DNA of 64,000 bases from positions 682,001 to 746,000 of the forward strand of contig CBDCAC010000004.1 in assembly GCA_965213775.1 (NCBI GenBank), given 5' to 3'. Source of the DNA: Lichenicoccus sp965213775 (GTDB lineage Bacteria > Pseudomonadota > Alphaproteobacteria > Acetobacterales > Acetobacteraceae). Under the pieces are notes generated by a model. That model did not search any database, was not told the DNA's origin, and saw nothing but the letters and a program-made list of their open reading frames with translations. Below are positions 56,688 through 64,000 of the stretch, piece after piece; position 1 is the first letter of the stretch, and every line of letters begins with the position of its first letter. The translations under genes and the position numbers were made by a program.

Positions 56688-57395
56688 ATGAAGACGCCGC
56701 TGCTCGCCACCACCTGCCTCGCCCTGTCCGTCGCCGCATCGGCCGCCATCGCCGCGACGGCGCCAGCGGGCGGCACGGGTGCCGCCAACCGGGACTATGC
56801 CCGGCTCTCGATCGATGGCGCCCGCGCCTTCCAGGATGTCGACTTGGCGCGTCTGGCGATCTTCGACGGCAAGCCGGCCGCGGCGGTCAGCCTCGTCGCC
56901 GACGCGCAGCGGGCGATGGGGCGGGCGAAGTCCGACGACGCGGTGTTCACGAAGGCGGAGGCCGACTTGAAGACGGCGGGCGCCCGATCGGGCACGGCGG
57001 CGACCCCGGGCACCACCCCGGCCTCGACGACGAAGATCGCCTGGGTGCCGATCGACGGCCAGCTGGTGCTCGACGAAACCCTGGCGCCGAACCAGGCGAA
57101 GGCCGCCGCGGTCGCCAAGGCCAACCAGCATCTGCGCAACGGCGAGCCGGACAAGGCGCGCGAGGTGCTGAAGGTCGCCTCGGTCACCGCCGACTACACG
57201 CTGACGGTGGCTCCGCTGAGGCAAAGCACGGCCGATATCGCGCAGGCCTCCAAGCTGCTGGACGGCAAGGATTACTACGGTGCTAGCCAGGCGCTGCGGC
57301 AGGCGCAGGACGGTGTTCGCTATGGTACCGCCGTGGTGCACGACGCAAACGGCGGCACGCCCGGCGCGCCGGCCAAGACCGCGTCGAGTGGCTAG
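56688..57395 (+). CDS. YfdX family periplasmic protein
   Basis: 235-residue exported protein. The signal peptide is MKTPLLATTCLALSVAASAA; the body is helical with SIDGARAFQDVDLARLAIFD, WVPIDGQLVLDE and KVASVTADYTLTVAPLRQS, matching YfdX (a periplasmic, acid/EvgA-associated protein in E. coli with chaperone-like behaviour). The ribosome site GGGAGG is well placed before ATG 56688. It is near the cyo operon, suggesting an acid or envelope stress theme. Confidence 0.82.
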   Translation: MKTPLLATTCLALSVAASAAIAATAPAGGTGAANRDYARLSIDGARAFQDVDLARLAIFDGKPAAAVSLVADAQRAMGRAKSDDAVFTKAEADLKTAGARSGTAATPGTTPASTTKIAWVPIDGQLVLDETLAPNQAKAAAVAKANQHLRNGEPDKAREVLKVASVTADYTLTVAPLRQSTADIAQASKLLDGKDYYGASQALRQAQDGVRYGTAVVHDANGGTPGAPAKTASSG

Positions 57396-57521
57396 GGCTG
57401 GATCAGCCGATCGTGCATCGTCCCTGTCCAGCAGACCAAAATCACCGCCAGGGCGCGTGGGATGGGAGGGTGCGCCGGCATCCTCCCGCCTCACGGCGTC
57501 GGGCTTGGACATGCGGCTTCG

Positions 57522-57795
57522 GTGCGGAGCCGGCAGTTCACCGGCCGTATTCTCATCGCCGGCAACTCGGAGATCTTCGCCGAGCCGGCGTTCAGCTACC
57601 CGCACCACTTCCCGTCGTCTGGATGGAGATGTCGATCGATGTTCCGCCGCGCCAACCGCGTCCACGCCCGCGCTTGGACGGCTCCTGCTGGACGCGGCGC
57701 ATGGCCACGCGATTGATCCGGGCGGGATCGCTGCGAAGCGGCGAGATGACATGCAGGTTCGCTCCGGCTCCGATCCGATCTGATCGACCTGCGGT
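57522..57795 (+). pseudogene. Decayed partial copy of mscS
   Basis: The DNA is clearly similar to 55489-55750 inside mscS: the first 20 bases match exactly, then VRSRQFTGRI, NSEIFAEPAFSY and later, in shifted frames, counterparts of RILLDAAHRRAIDPNGIAA and VDPID. Several frameshifts and small deletions are present and both gene ends are missing. It is a remnant of a duplicated or related mscS gene. Confidence 0.75.
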
Positions 57796-57882
57796 TACCC
57801 TGTGTGACGGGCGCCGCCATTCAGCCATTGCCGATCAGGGCCTGAGGCTTGATTGGCCTCGACACATCGCCTTTGCCCGAGA

Positions 57883-58194
57883 TCACATCATCCGGTGGCG
57901 GAGGTTGAACAGGACCACCAGGGAGCCGCCCACCATCAACGCCACGATCAGCGTTGAGAACAGCAGCAGCTGCAGGTCGGGCCGGGAGTTGCGTCGCAGG
58001 TCGATGTGCAGGAAGCAGCGGAAGTGCACCATCATCTGCGCTAGGCCGAGGCCGAGCACGACGTAGAAGGCCGTCCGACCCGTCAGCAGGCGGAGCCAGA
58101 CCAGCCCGAAGGCCGCACCCGTCAGCAGCAGCGCCAGGCCGAAGCCGACGATGTAGGTGAGCGTTTCCGCCCGCTCCAGGCGCGGCGAGGTCAC
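57883..58194 (-). CDS. cyoD: Cytochrome o ubiquinol oxidase subunit IV
   Basis: 103-residue inner-membrane protein with three transmembrane helices, as in E. coli CyoD (109). Typical sequence: AQMMVHFRCFLHIDLRR between helices 2 and 3. It aids assembly of the bo3 oxidase. Its start overlaps the cyoC stop by 4 bases. It is the last gene of cyoABCD; no cyoE (heme O synthase) follows. Confidence 0.9.
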   Translation of the reverse strand: MTSPRLERAETLTYIVGFGLALLLTGAAFGLVWLRLLTGRTAFYVVLGLGLAQMMVHFRCFLHIDLRRNSRPDLQLLLFSTLIVALMVGGSLVVLFNLRHRMM

Positions 58195-58838
58195 GCGCTG
58201 CCTGCCGGCGTGATCAATCCCTGGAGGTAGACCACCGAGAAGATCGCGATCCAGATGATGTCGAGGAAGTGCCAGAACAGGGACAGGCGGATCAGGTTGA
58301 TCTTCACCTTCTCATCCCGGCCGATGGTCCCGAGCTGCACGAGCATCACCAGGATCCAGAGCGATCCAGCGGTGACGTGCAGCCCGTGCGTCCCCACCAG
58401 CACGAAGAAGCCGGACAGGAAGGCGCTGCGGTTGGCGGTGGCGCCGTGCGACACCATGGTGACGAAGTCGTGCGTCTCCATGCCCAGGAATGCGATCCCG
58501 AGCCCGACGGTCACCGACAGCCACAACACCAGTTCCCGCATCCGGCTGTTCCGCTTCAGGGCGAGGGAGGCCATGCCGAAGGTGAAGGAGGAGGTGAGCA
58601 GGATCAGCGTCTCGATGAAGGCTGACTTCATCTTGAACTCGTCCGCTGGTCCGGGTCCGCCCGCCTGGGCGGCGATCATGGTGCCGTAGAGCGCGAACAG
58701 CAGCGCGAACAGCACCGCGTCGCTCATCAGGAAGATCCAGAAGCCGAAGACGTCGCTCTCGACCTGGTGCCGGATCCCGCGCGGATCGTCCGCCAGATTC
58801 AGCCCGGCATGGCGGAGCTCCGGGCCTACGCCGTCCAT
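58191..58838 (-). CDS. cyoC: Cytochrome o ubiquinol oxidase subunit III
   Basis: 215-residue five-helix subunit III of the heme-copper quinol oxidase. Motifs: VFGFWIFLMSDAVLFALLFA, GMETHDFV, GTHGLHVTAGSLW and LSLFWHFLDIIWIAIFSVVY. ATG 58838 overlaps the cyoB end by 13 bases. Length matches E. coli CyoC (204). Confidence 0.92.
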   Translation of the reverse strand: MDGVGPELRHAGLNLADDPRGIRHQVESDVFGFWIFLMSDAVLFALLFALYGTMIAAQAGGPGPADEFKMKSAFIETLILLTSSFTFGMASLALKRNSRMRELVLWLSVTVGLGIAFLGMETHDFVTMVSHGATANRSAFLSGFFVLVGTHGLHVTAGSLWILVMLVQLGTIGRDEKVKINLIRLSLFWHFLDIIWIAIFSVVYLQGLITPAGSA

Positions 58839-60913
58839 TCGGCCAGCCCCCGGTTGCCGTGCGTCATCTCGAGCTGACGCGGCACCGGCCTTGCCGCTTG
58901 CGCCTTCGCCAGCCAGCGTCGGTCGAACTCCTCCACCTCGGCCGCCGGGATTGTACGGCTCACGTCCCGCATGAAGGACCGGATGACGACGGTGGCGAGG
59001 ACAAGGGCGCCGAACAGCCCCGCCATCCACCAGATGCGCCACACCAGGCCGAAGCAGCAGGCCGCGGCCCCCGCGCCGATAACCACGCCGCAGGCGCTCT
59101 CCTTCGGCATGACGATGTCATCGTAGTGGTCCGCGGGCTTGTAGGCCCCGTGATTGCGCTTGCGCCAATAGAAGGCATCGCGGCCGCTCACGTGCGGGAT
59201 CGTCGCGAAGTTCCATTCCGGCGGCGGGGCGGCGACCGACCATTCCAGCCCCCGCGCGTCCCATGGGTCGCCCACCGGCACCGCGTTCTCGTGCCGCTCG
59301 CGGATGGAGACGTAGAGCTGCACGAACAGCGTCGCCAGCGCGGTGAAGAGCACGAAGGCGCCGAACAGGGCCACATAAAGCCAGGGCCGGAACGCCGGAT
59401 CGAACACTTCCTGCGTCCGCCGCGCCATGCCGGCGGCACCCAGCACGTAGAGGGGGAAGAAGGCGAGGTAGAAGCCCGTGATCCAGCAGCCGGCGCTGAT
59501 CCAGCCCCAACGCTCGTTCAATCGGAAGCCGAACGCCTTGGGGAACCAGTACATGTAGGCGGCCAGCATGCCGTAGAGCGTGCCGGGGATAAGCATGTTG
59601 TGGAAGTGCGCTACCAGGAACAGCGTGTTGTGAACCATGTAGTCGAGCGGCGGCGTGGCCAGGATGATGCCGGTGAAGCCGCCGAGCACGAAGGTCACCA
59701 TGAAGGCGAGGGACAGGACCATCGGCGGGCTGAAGCGCACCTCGCCGCGGAACATGGTGAAGATCCAGTCGTAGATCTTGACGCCCGTCGGAATGCCGAT
59801 GGTCATGGTGGCGATGCCGAACGCCGCGTTGACGTCTGCGCTCTGCCCCATGGTGAAGAAGTGGTGCAGCCACACGGTGAAGGATAGGATGGCGATCGCC
59901 ATGGTGGCGATGACGAGCGACGTGTAGCCGTAGAGCTCCTTCGACGAGAAGGCGGAGATCACCTCGGAATAGACCCCGAAGGCCGGCAGGACCAGGATGT
60001 AGACCTCCGGATGGCCGAACAGCCAGAAGAGGTTCACGTAGTTCATCATGTTCCCACCGAGATCGTCGGTGAAGAAGTGCATGCCCAGGTATCGGTCGGC
60101 GGCGAGCAGCAGCGTCGCCACGGTGAGCGGCGGCATGGCGAAGATCATCAGGACCGCGGTGCACAGCGAGGTCCAGCAGAACAGCGGCATCCGCAGGAAG
60201 CTCATGCCGGGGCAGCGAAATTTGTAGATCGTGCAGGCGACGTTGATCCCCACCGTGGTGGAGCCGATCGAGGAGAGCGTGACCGCCCAGATCCAGTAGT
60301 CCGGCCCCGGGCCGCCGCTGAAGTTCAGCTCGGTGTAGGGCGGATAGCCGCTCCAACCGCCGGTGGAGAACTCGCCCACGGCCAGCGACGCCATCATCAG
60401 CCCCGATCCGCCGGCCGTGAGCCAGAGGCCCACGGAATTCATGTAGGGAAACGCCATGTCCCGCGCGCCGATCTGTAGCGGCACGACGTAGTTGATCACC
60501 CCGATCAGGAACGGCATCGCCATGAAGAAGACCATGATGGAGCCGTGGGTCGAGAAGAGCTGCGCGAAGTGCCCGGGCTCGACGAAGCCGGGAGAGTTCA
60601 CCGCCGCCGCCTGCTGACTGCGTACCAGTACCGCCTCGATCAGGGCGCGCGTCAGCATGACCAGCGCGATCGCGATGTACATGATGCCGATCTTCTTGTG
60701 GTCGAGGCTGGTGAACCACTGCGTCCACAGGTACTTCCACGCCCGGAGCCAAGTGATCAGCGCCACGGTCGCCACCGCGCCGAGCACCACGATCGCCCCT
60801 GCCCCGGCGCCGATGATCTCGCTGATGCTCGGGTTGCGCCAGGCCCGCACGAAGGGCAGTGCTCCCCAGCTTAGATGGCCGAACAGGAAGGTGACGGGGA
60901 TCGGGTCGGTCAT
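58826..60913 (-). CDS. cyoB: Cytochrome o ubiquinol oxidase subunit I
   Basis: 695-residue catalytic subunit with low-spin heme, heme-copper centre and proton channels. Clear markers: FFMAMPFLIGVINYVVPLQI, the His-Tyr active-site motif GHPEVYILVLP, WLHHFFTMG (CuB His pair), and LVAHFHNMLIPG (heme His). It oxidises ubiquinol and reduces O2 to water while pumping protons in the inner membrane. It is slightly longer than E. coli CyoB (663), mostly at the C-terminus. Overlaps with cyoA (4 bases) and cyoC show a tight operon. Confidence 0.95.
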   Translation of the reverse strand: MTDPIPVTFLFGHLSWGALPFVRAWRNPSISEIIGAGAGAIVVLGAVATVALITWLRAWKYLWTQWFTSLDHKKIGIMYIAIALVMLTRALIEAVLVRSQQAAAVNSPGFVEPGHFAQLFSTHGSIMVFFMAMPFLIGVINYVVPLQIGARDMAFPYMNSVGLWLTAGGSGLMMASLAVGEFSTGGWSGYPPYTELNFSGGPGPDYWIWAVTLSSIGSTTVGINVACTIYKFRCPGMSFLRMPLFCWTSLCTAVLMIFAMPPLTVATLLLAADRYLGMHFFTDDLGGNMMNYVNLFWLFGHPEVYILVLPAFGVYSEVISAFSSKELYGYTSLVIATMAIAILSFTVWLHHFFTMGQSADVNAAFGIATMTIGIPTGVKIYDWIFTMFRGEVRFSPPMVLSLAFMVTFVLGGFTGIILATPPLDYMVHNTLFLVAHFHNMLIPGTLYGMLAAYMYWFPKAFGFRLNERWGWISAGCWITGFYLAFFPLYVLGAAGMARRTQEVFDPAFRPWLYVALFGAFVLFTALATLFVQLYVSIRERHENAVPVGDPWDARGLEWSVAAPPPEWNFATIPHVSGRDAFYWRKRNHGAYKPADHYDDIVMPKESACGVVIGAGAAACCFGLVWRIWWMAGLFGALVLATVVIRSFMRDVSRTIPAAEVEEFDRRWLAKAQAARPVPRQLEMTHGNRGLAEWTA

Positions 60914-61827
60914 GGCGTCTTGCCCTGGTCATGCGGCACGTCCCGGTCCCCCGCCATCGGCAGGGGGAGGGACGGCATCTTTTCAAGCTCCAGCGTATGG
61001 CCGCTCTTCTGCCGCAGCGTCACCACGCGATCGAACAGGTCCGGCTCCACCGCGCCGAAGGCGAGAGGGTGCGGCAGCGTGCTGCGGCGCGACAGCCGCT
61101 CGTACTCGGCCCCGTCCAGCCGGCTCGGCTGCGCGCGCACCTCGGCAACCCAGTTCGCGAAGTCGGTGGGGTCCTTGGCGTCCACGGTAAACTTCTCGTT
61201 CTGGAAGCCCATGCCGTTGAACTGCACGTTCTCGCCGAAGAAGCTGCCGGGCGCGTCGGCCTGCAAGGCGAGCTGCGTTCGCATCCCAGCCATGGCGTAG
61301 ATCTGCCCGGCAAGCCGCGGCATCAGGATCGACTGCATCACCGTGGCACTGGTCAGCTCAAGATGGACTGGACGCCCGGCCGGGATCACCAGGCGGTTCA
61401 CGGTCGCGATCCGCTGCGACGGGTAGATGAAGATCCACTTCCAGTCCGCCGCGATGGCCCGCACCTCCAGCACGTCGCCGGGCAGCGGCCGATAGGGATC
61501 CAGCCGGTGCGTGTCGCGCCACAGGAACACGGCCAGGATCACGACGATGGCCGTAGGCGGAATCCAGATCAGGCCCTCAAGGCCCCAGCTGAAGCCCCAT
61601 TGCGGCCGGTAGGCGCTCCTGGTGTTCGACAGCCGGTAATGCCAGGCGATCGCAGGCACCAGCAGCAGCACCGGGCCGATCACGAACAGCATGATGACGC
61701 AGACCCGCAGGAACTCGTGGCGGGTCGCGCTGGCGACCGGGCCCGCGGGGGACAGAAAGCCGCGATCGAGCGCACCGCAACCGGCCACGGACAATGCGCC
61801 CCCCATCAGGCAGGCGACTGACCGCAT
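60910..61827 (-). CDS. cyoA: Cytochrome o ubiquinol oxidase subunit II
   Basis: 305-residue lipoprotein subunit II. Signal MRSVACLMGGALSVAGC gives a lipobox Cys at residue 17; two membrane helices follow (~43-65 and ~88-107), then the periplasmic cupredoxin domain with AADWKWIFIYPSQRIATVN and FTVDAKDP. CuA ligands are absent (GQIYAMAGMRTQL), as expected for a quinol oxidase. The start is uncertain: ATG 61827 gives a normal leader, but its GGAGG abuts the codon; in-frame ATGs at 61893/61896 would add a 22-23-residue basic extension. It is first gene of the operon. Confidence 0.9.
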   Translation of the reverse strand: MRSVACLMGGALSVAGCGALDRGFLSPAGPVASATRHEFLRVCVIMLFVIGPVLLLVPAIAWHYRLSNTRSAYRPQWGFSWGLEGLIWIPPTAIVVILAVFLWRDTHRLDPYRPLPGDVLEVRAIAADWKWIFIYPSQRIATVNRLVIPAGRPVHLELTSATVMQSILMPRLAGQIYAMAGMRTQLALQADAPGSFFGENVQFNGMGFQNEKFTVDAKDPTDFANWVAEVRAQPSRLDGAEYERLSRRSTLPHPLAFGAVEPDLFDRVVTLRQKSGHTLELEKMPSLPLPMAGDRDVPHDQGKTP

Positions 61828-62035
61828 CCTCCGGAGCCGTCCCCTGGCCAAGCCAAAAGTCCGAGCTCGGCCTGGATGGTCGGTGCGGAGCATCATCGTG
61901 CGACGTAACACTAATTTGTGATAACTGGCTACCCTCGGGATGGCCCGATGGAATGTTCGGGCGTCTCACGGGAACACTAGCCATCACCGGGCATTCGATC
62001 CGTCAGGGCCACCTACGGTGCGGGGCCATCCAATC

Positions 62036-63022
62036 ATGGAGATGCCGGTGTCCGACGACGCGCTCAGCCTCGGTCGCTTGCTGCGCCATTCCGGACCGGC
62101 GGAGCGAGCGAAAGGCTTTCCAGGCGTGCAGGTCGATGACGCCCGCTTCGCCGCCGTGCTATCAGCCGAGGCGGCGCTGCTGGTGCTCTACGAGGGCACG
62201 CTGCACGCCGAGGGGCCGGTCTGGGATCCGGCGCGGGACCTGCTGTTCTGGTCGGACGTGCCCAACCGCCGTCTGCTCTCGCTGCATCCGGACGGTCGGG
62301 TGGAAACGGCACTCGACGGCACCCTCTTCATGAACGGCAACGCGATCGATGCCCAGGGCCGGCTCGTCCATTGCGAGCACGGTCGCCGCTGCATCAGCCG
62401 TTCCGAAGCTCCCGGCGAACAGCCGCAGCCGATCGTCACGCATCACGAGGGCAGGCGCCTGAACTCGCCCAACGATTTGGCCGTGGCCCCGGATGGGACG
62501 ATCTGGTTCACGGATCCTACCTTCGGCATCCTGATGCCGAACCAGGGCAGCATCGCCGAGCCGGAACTGGACCACCGCAGCGTCTACCGCTTCGACCCAG
62601 GTACCGGCGACCTTCGCCGAGTGGCCGACTTCGAGCAGCCGAACGGCGTCGGCTTCTCGCCGGACGGGCGTGTCCTCTACGTGTCGGACACGGCGCTGTC
62701 GCTGGGCGAAATCCCGAATGCCGGAACCGGCAGCACGCACGAGATCATCGCCTTCGATGTGGCCGAAGGTGGTGCGGTGTCCAACCGGCGCTTCTTCTGC
62801 CACACCGACCACGGCTATCCGGACGGCTTCGCGATCGACCGCCGCGGCTGGGTCTGGACCTCGGCCGCCGACGGGGTGCATGTGTGGTCGGCCGAGCGGG
62901 AACGCCTCGGCTTCATCCCTACCATGCAGACGGTGTCCAACCTGTGCTTCGGGGGCGCGGGCGGGAAGCGCCTGTTCATGGCAGCGACGAAGCAGCTTCT
63001 CGCCATCGATCTGTCCTGCTGA
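62036..63022 (+). CDS. SMP-30/gluconolactonase/LRE family protein
   Basis: 328-residue six-bladed beta-propeller hydrolase of the SMP-30 family, which opens sugar lactones. Motifs: GTLHAEGPVWDPARDLLFWS (first metal Glu), RRLNSPNDLAVAPDG (Asn and Asp ligands), FEQPNGVGFSPDGRVLYVSD and DGFAIDRRGWVWTS. No signal peptide, so it is cytoplasmic. ATG 62036 is chosen; the upstream in-frame ATG at 61940 adds sequence unlike the family. It is divergent from cyoA. Confidence 0.85.
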   Translation: MEMPVSDDALSLGRLLRHSGPAERAKGFPGVQVDDARFAAVLSAEAALLVLYEGTLHAEGPVWDPARDLLFWSDVPNRRLLSLHPDGRVETALDGTLFMNGNAIDAQGRLVHCEHGRRCISRSEAPGEQPQPIVTHHEGRRLNSPNDLAVAPDGTIWFTDPTFGILMPNQGSIAEPELDHRSVYRFDPGTGDLRRVADFEQPNGVGFSPDGRVLYVSDTALSLGEIPNAGTGSTHEIIAFDVAEGGAVSNRRFFCHTDHGYPDGFAIDRRGWVWTSAADGVHVWSAERERLGFIPTMQTVSNLCFGGAGGKRLFMAATKQLLAIDLSC

Positions 63023-63142
63023 AGCATCGACACCGCTGCACGGGCTGCGGCGCCGGGTCATGATCCTCCAGGGGATATGACGAGGCGCCTCAGCCCGTCA
63101 TGGATCCGTTCCCCGAACGTGCCGTCCCAGCGGGACCATCGT

Positions 63143-64000
63143 TCAAATGTCGAGGCGCTTGGCGACCTGGTGCAGTACGGCAACGGCCGCCAGGCCGGCC
63201 GCGGCCCAGAACACGGTGCGGTGGCGGTCGGTGAACATCTCCCAGCTGCCGGTCTTGGCGCGGCCGTCGAAGCGGCCGTGCGCCCCGTAGGCGCCGGGGA
63301 CCGGATCGTAAAGGTTGGCCGGCGCGTCGGGCCCGAGCGGGGTGTCGGTCAGCTGGCCGCTATAGCCTGCCTTGGCGAGATACCTGTCGATCAGCCCCGG
63401 TGCGATGCGATTGGCCAGGATCGCCTGCACCGTGGGATAACCCACCCAGACCTGTCGCCGTCGATGCGTGGCGGCGAAGAAGATCGCCCGCGCCGGCACC
63501 TCCGGCTGGTAGATCGGCGCCACCGGCTTGGCCTTCTTGCCCATCCGGTTCATCGCCCAGTCGAACTGCGGCGTGTTGACAGCCGGCAGGTCGACCATGG
63601 TCAGGTGCACGTCGAGCTTGTCGTGGATAATCTCCGAGCGGAGGCTGTCGGTGAAGCCGCGGATCGCGAACTTGGCGCCGCAGTAGATCGACTGCAGCGG
63701 CACCGAACGATAGCCGAGCGCGGAGCCGACGTTGACGATGGTGCCGCGGTTGCGCTGCCGCATCCGCGCCAGTGCCGACATGGTGCCGTGCACCTGACCC
63801 AGGTACGTCACCCGCGTGCCGCGCTCGAACTCCTCCGGCTTGAGCTTACTCACCGGCGCGAACACGGTCGCCATCGCGACGTTGACCCAGACGTCGATGG
63901 GTCCGAGCTCGGCTTCCGTCCGGTCGGCGGCGGCCTCGACCGCGGCGGCGTCGGCGACGTCGGTGGGGATCGGCAACGCCCGGACCCCGAACCGGCGCAG
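63143..64000 (-). CDS. Short-chain dehydrogenase/reductase (5' end outside window)
   Basis: An SDR whose N-terminal Rossmann glycine motif lies beyond the right edge; the frame is open to base 64000. Visible: PTDVADAAAVEAAAD (cofactor Asp), Ser in IVNVGSALGYRSVP, catalytic Y-C-G-A-K and DLPAVNTPQFDWA. After the core there is a ~90-residue extension ending in a hydrophobic helix (VFWAAAGLAAVAVLHQVA), suggesting membrane association. The substrate is unknown. Confidence 0.83.
   Translation of the reverse strand: MRRFGVRALPIPTDVADAAAVEAAADRTEAELGPIDVWVNVAMATVFAPVSKLKPEEFERGTRVTYLGQVHGTMSALARMRQRNRGTIVNVGSALGYRSVPLQSIYCGAKFAIRGFTDSLRSEIIHDKLDVHLTMVDLPAVNTPQFDWAMNRMGKKAKPVAPIYQPEVPARAIFFAATHRRRQVWVGYPTVQAILANRIAPGLIDRYLAKAGYSGQLTDTPLGPDAPANLYDPVPGAYGAHGRFDGRAKTGSWEMFTDRHRTVFWAAAGLAAVAVLHQVAKRLDI

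Overview
This 64-kb window is GC-rich DNA that reads like an alphaproteobacterial chromosome, most plausibly Acetobacteraceae. That assignment is an inference from GC-heavy codon use, a cyo-type ubiquinol oxidase operon, a plant/alpha-type glutamate-cysteine ligase, a PEP-CTERM Prs regulatory set and the mix of insertion sequences. I see no rRNA, tRNA or CRISPR array.

Bases 1-27196 look like stable chromosome. They hold an S9 peptidase tail, a prsK-prsR-prsT signalling block with a PEP-CTERM protein, an acyltransferase, an RMD1-family protein, a photolyase-like flavoprotein, a methyltransferase and ubiA. These are followed by rsmE, gshA, a periplasmic 2',3'-cyclic phosphodiesterase, a nucleoside hydrolase, an FG-GAP protein, a nucleoside deoxyribosyltransferase, a GGDEF-EAL protein, a cupin and a second S9 peptidase.

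Bases 27196-37247 are decaying accessory DNA. An IS630 element sits exactly in the TA of the peptidase stop codon and carries a nonsense mutation. Next come an IS5 remnant and a sugar/aromatic catabolic and ABC-transport cluster arranged divergently around a perfect inverted-repeat operator. In that cluster the alpha/beta hydrolase, amidohydrolase, Gfo/Idh/MocA oxidoreductase, second permease and substrate-binding protein are all broken by frameshifts, stops or deletions. The epimerase, aldo/keto reductase and first permease remain open. Bases 37407-39813 hold an intact LysR / carboxymuconolactone-decarboxylase-like / hydrolase set.

Bases 39857-46700 form a mobile and defence island: a frameshifted tyrosine recombinase, ccdAB, and a candidate three-gene immune locus. 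The locus consists of DUF4160, a DUF2442-TIR fusion and a caspase-like protease, and is flanked by IS6, IS5 and Tn3 debris. The TIR + caspase pairing matches the architecture described as type IV Thoeris. The unusual part is that the TIR domain is fused in frame to a DUF2442 protein and preceded by its usual DUF4160 partner, with two different operator-like inverted repeats upstream. This is the most interesting system in the window.

Bases 46683-51856 are plasmid-like (ssb, PP-loop PAPS-reductase-like protein, two small proteins, a ParB-domain protein, an ISNCY remnant). From 51984 to the end the DNA again looks chromosomal and envelope/stress related: LysR with OsmC, DUF2254, MscS, YfdX, a decayed second mscS fragment, cyoABCD, an SMP-30 family lactonase and an SDR running off the right edge.
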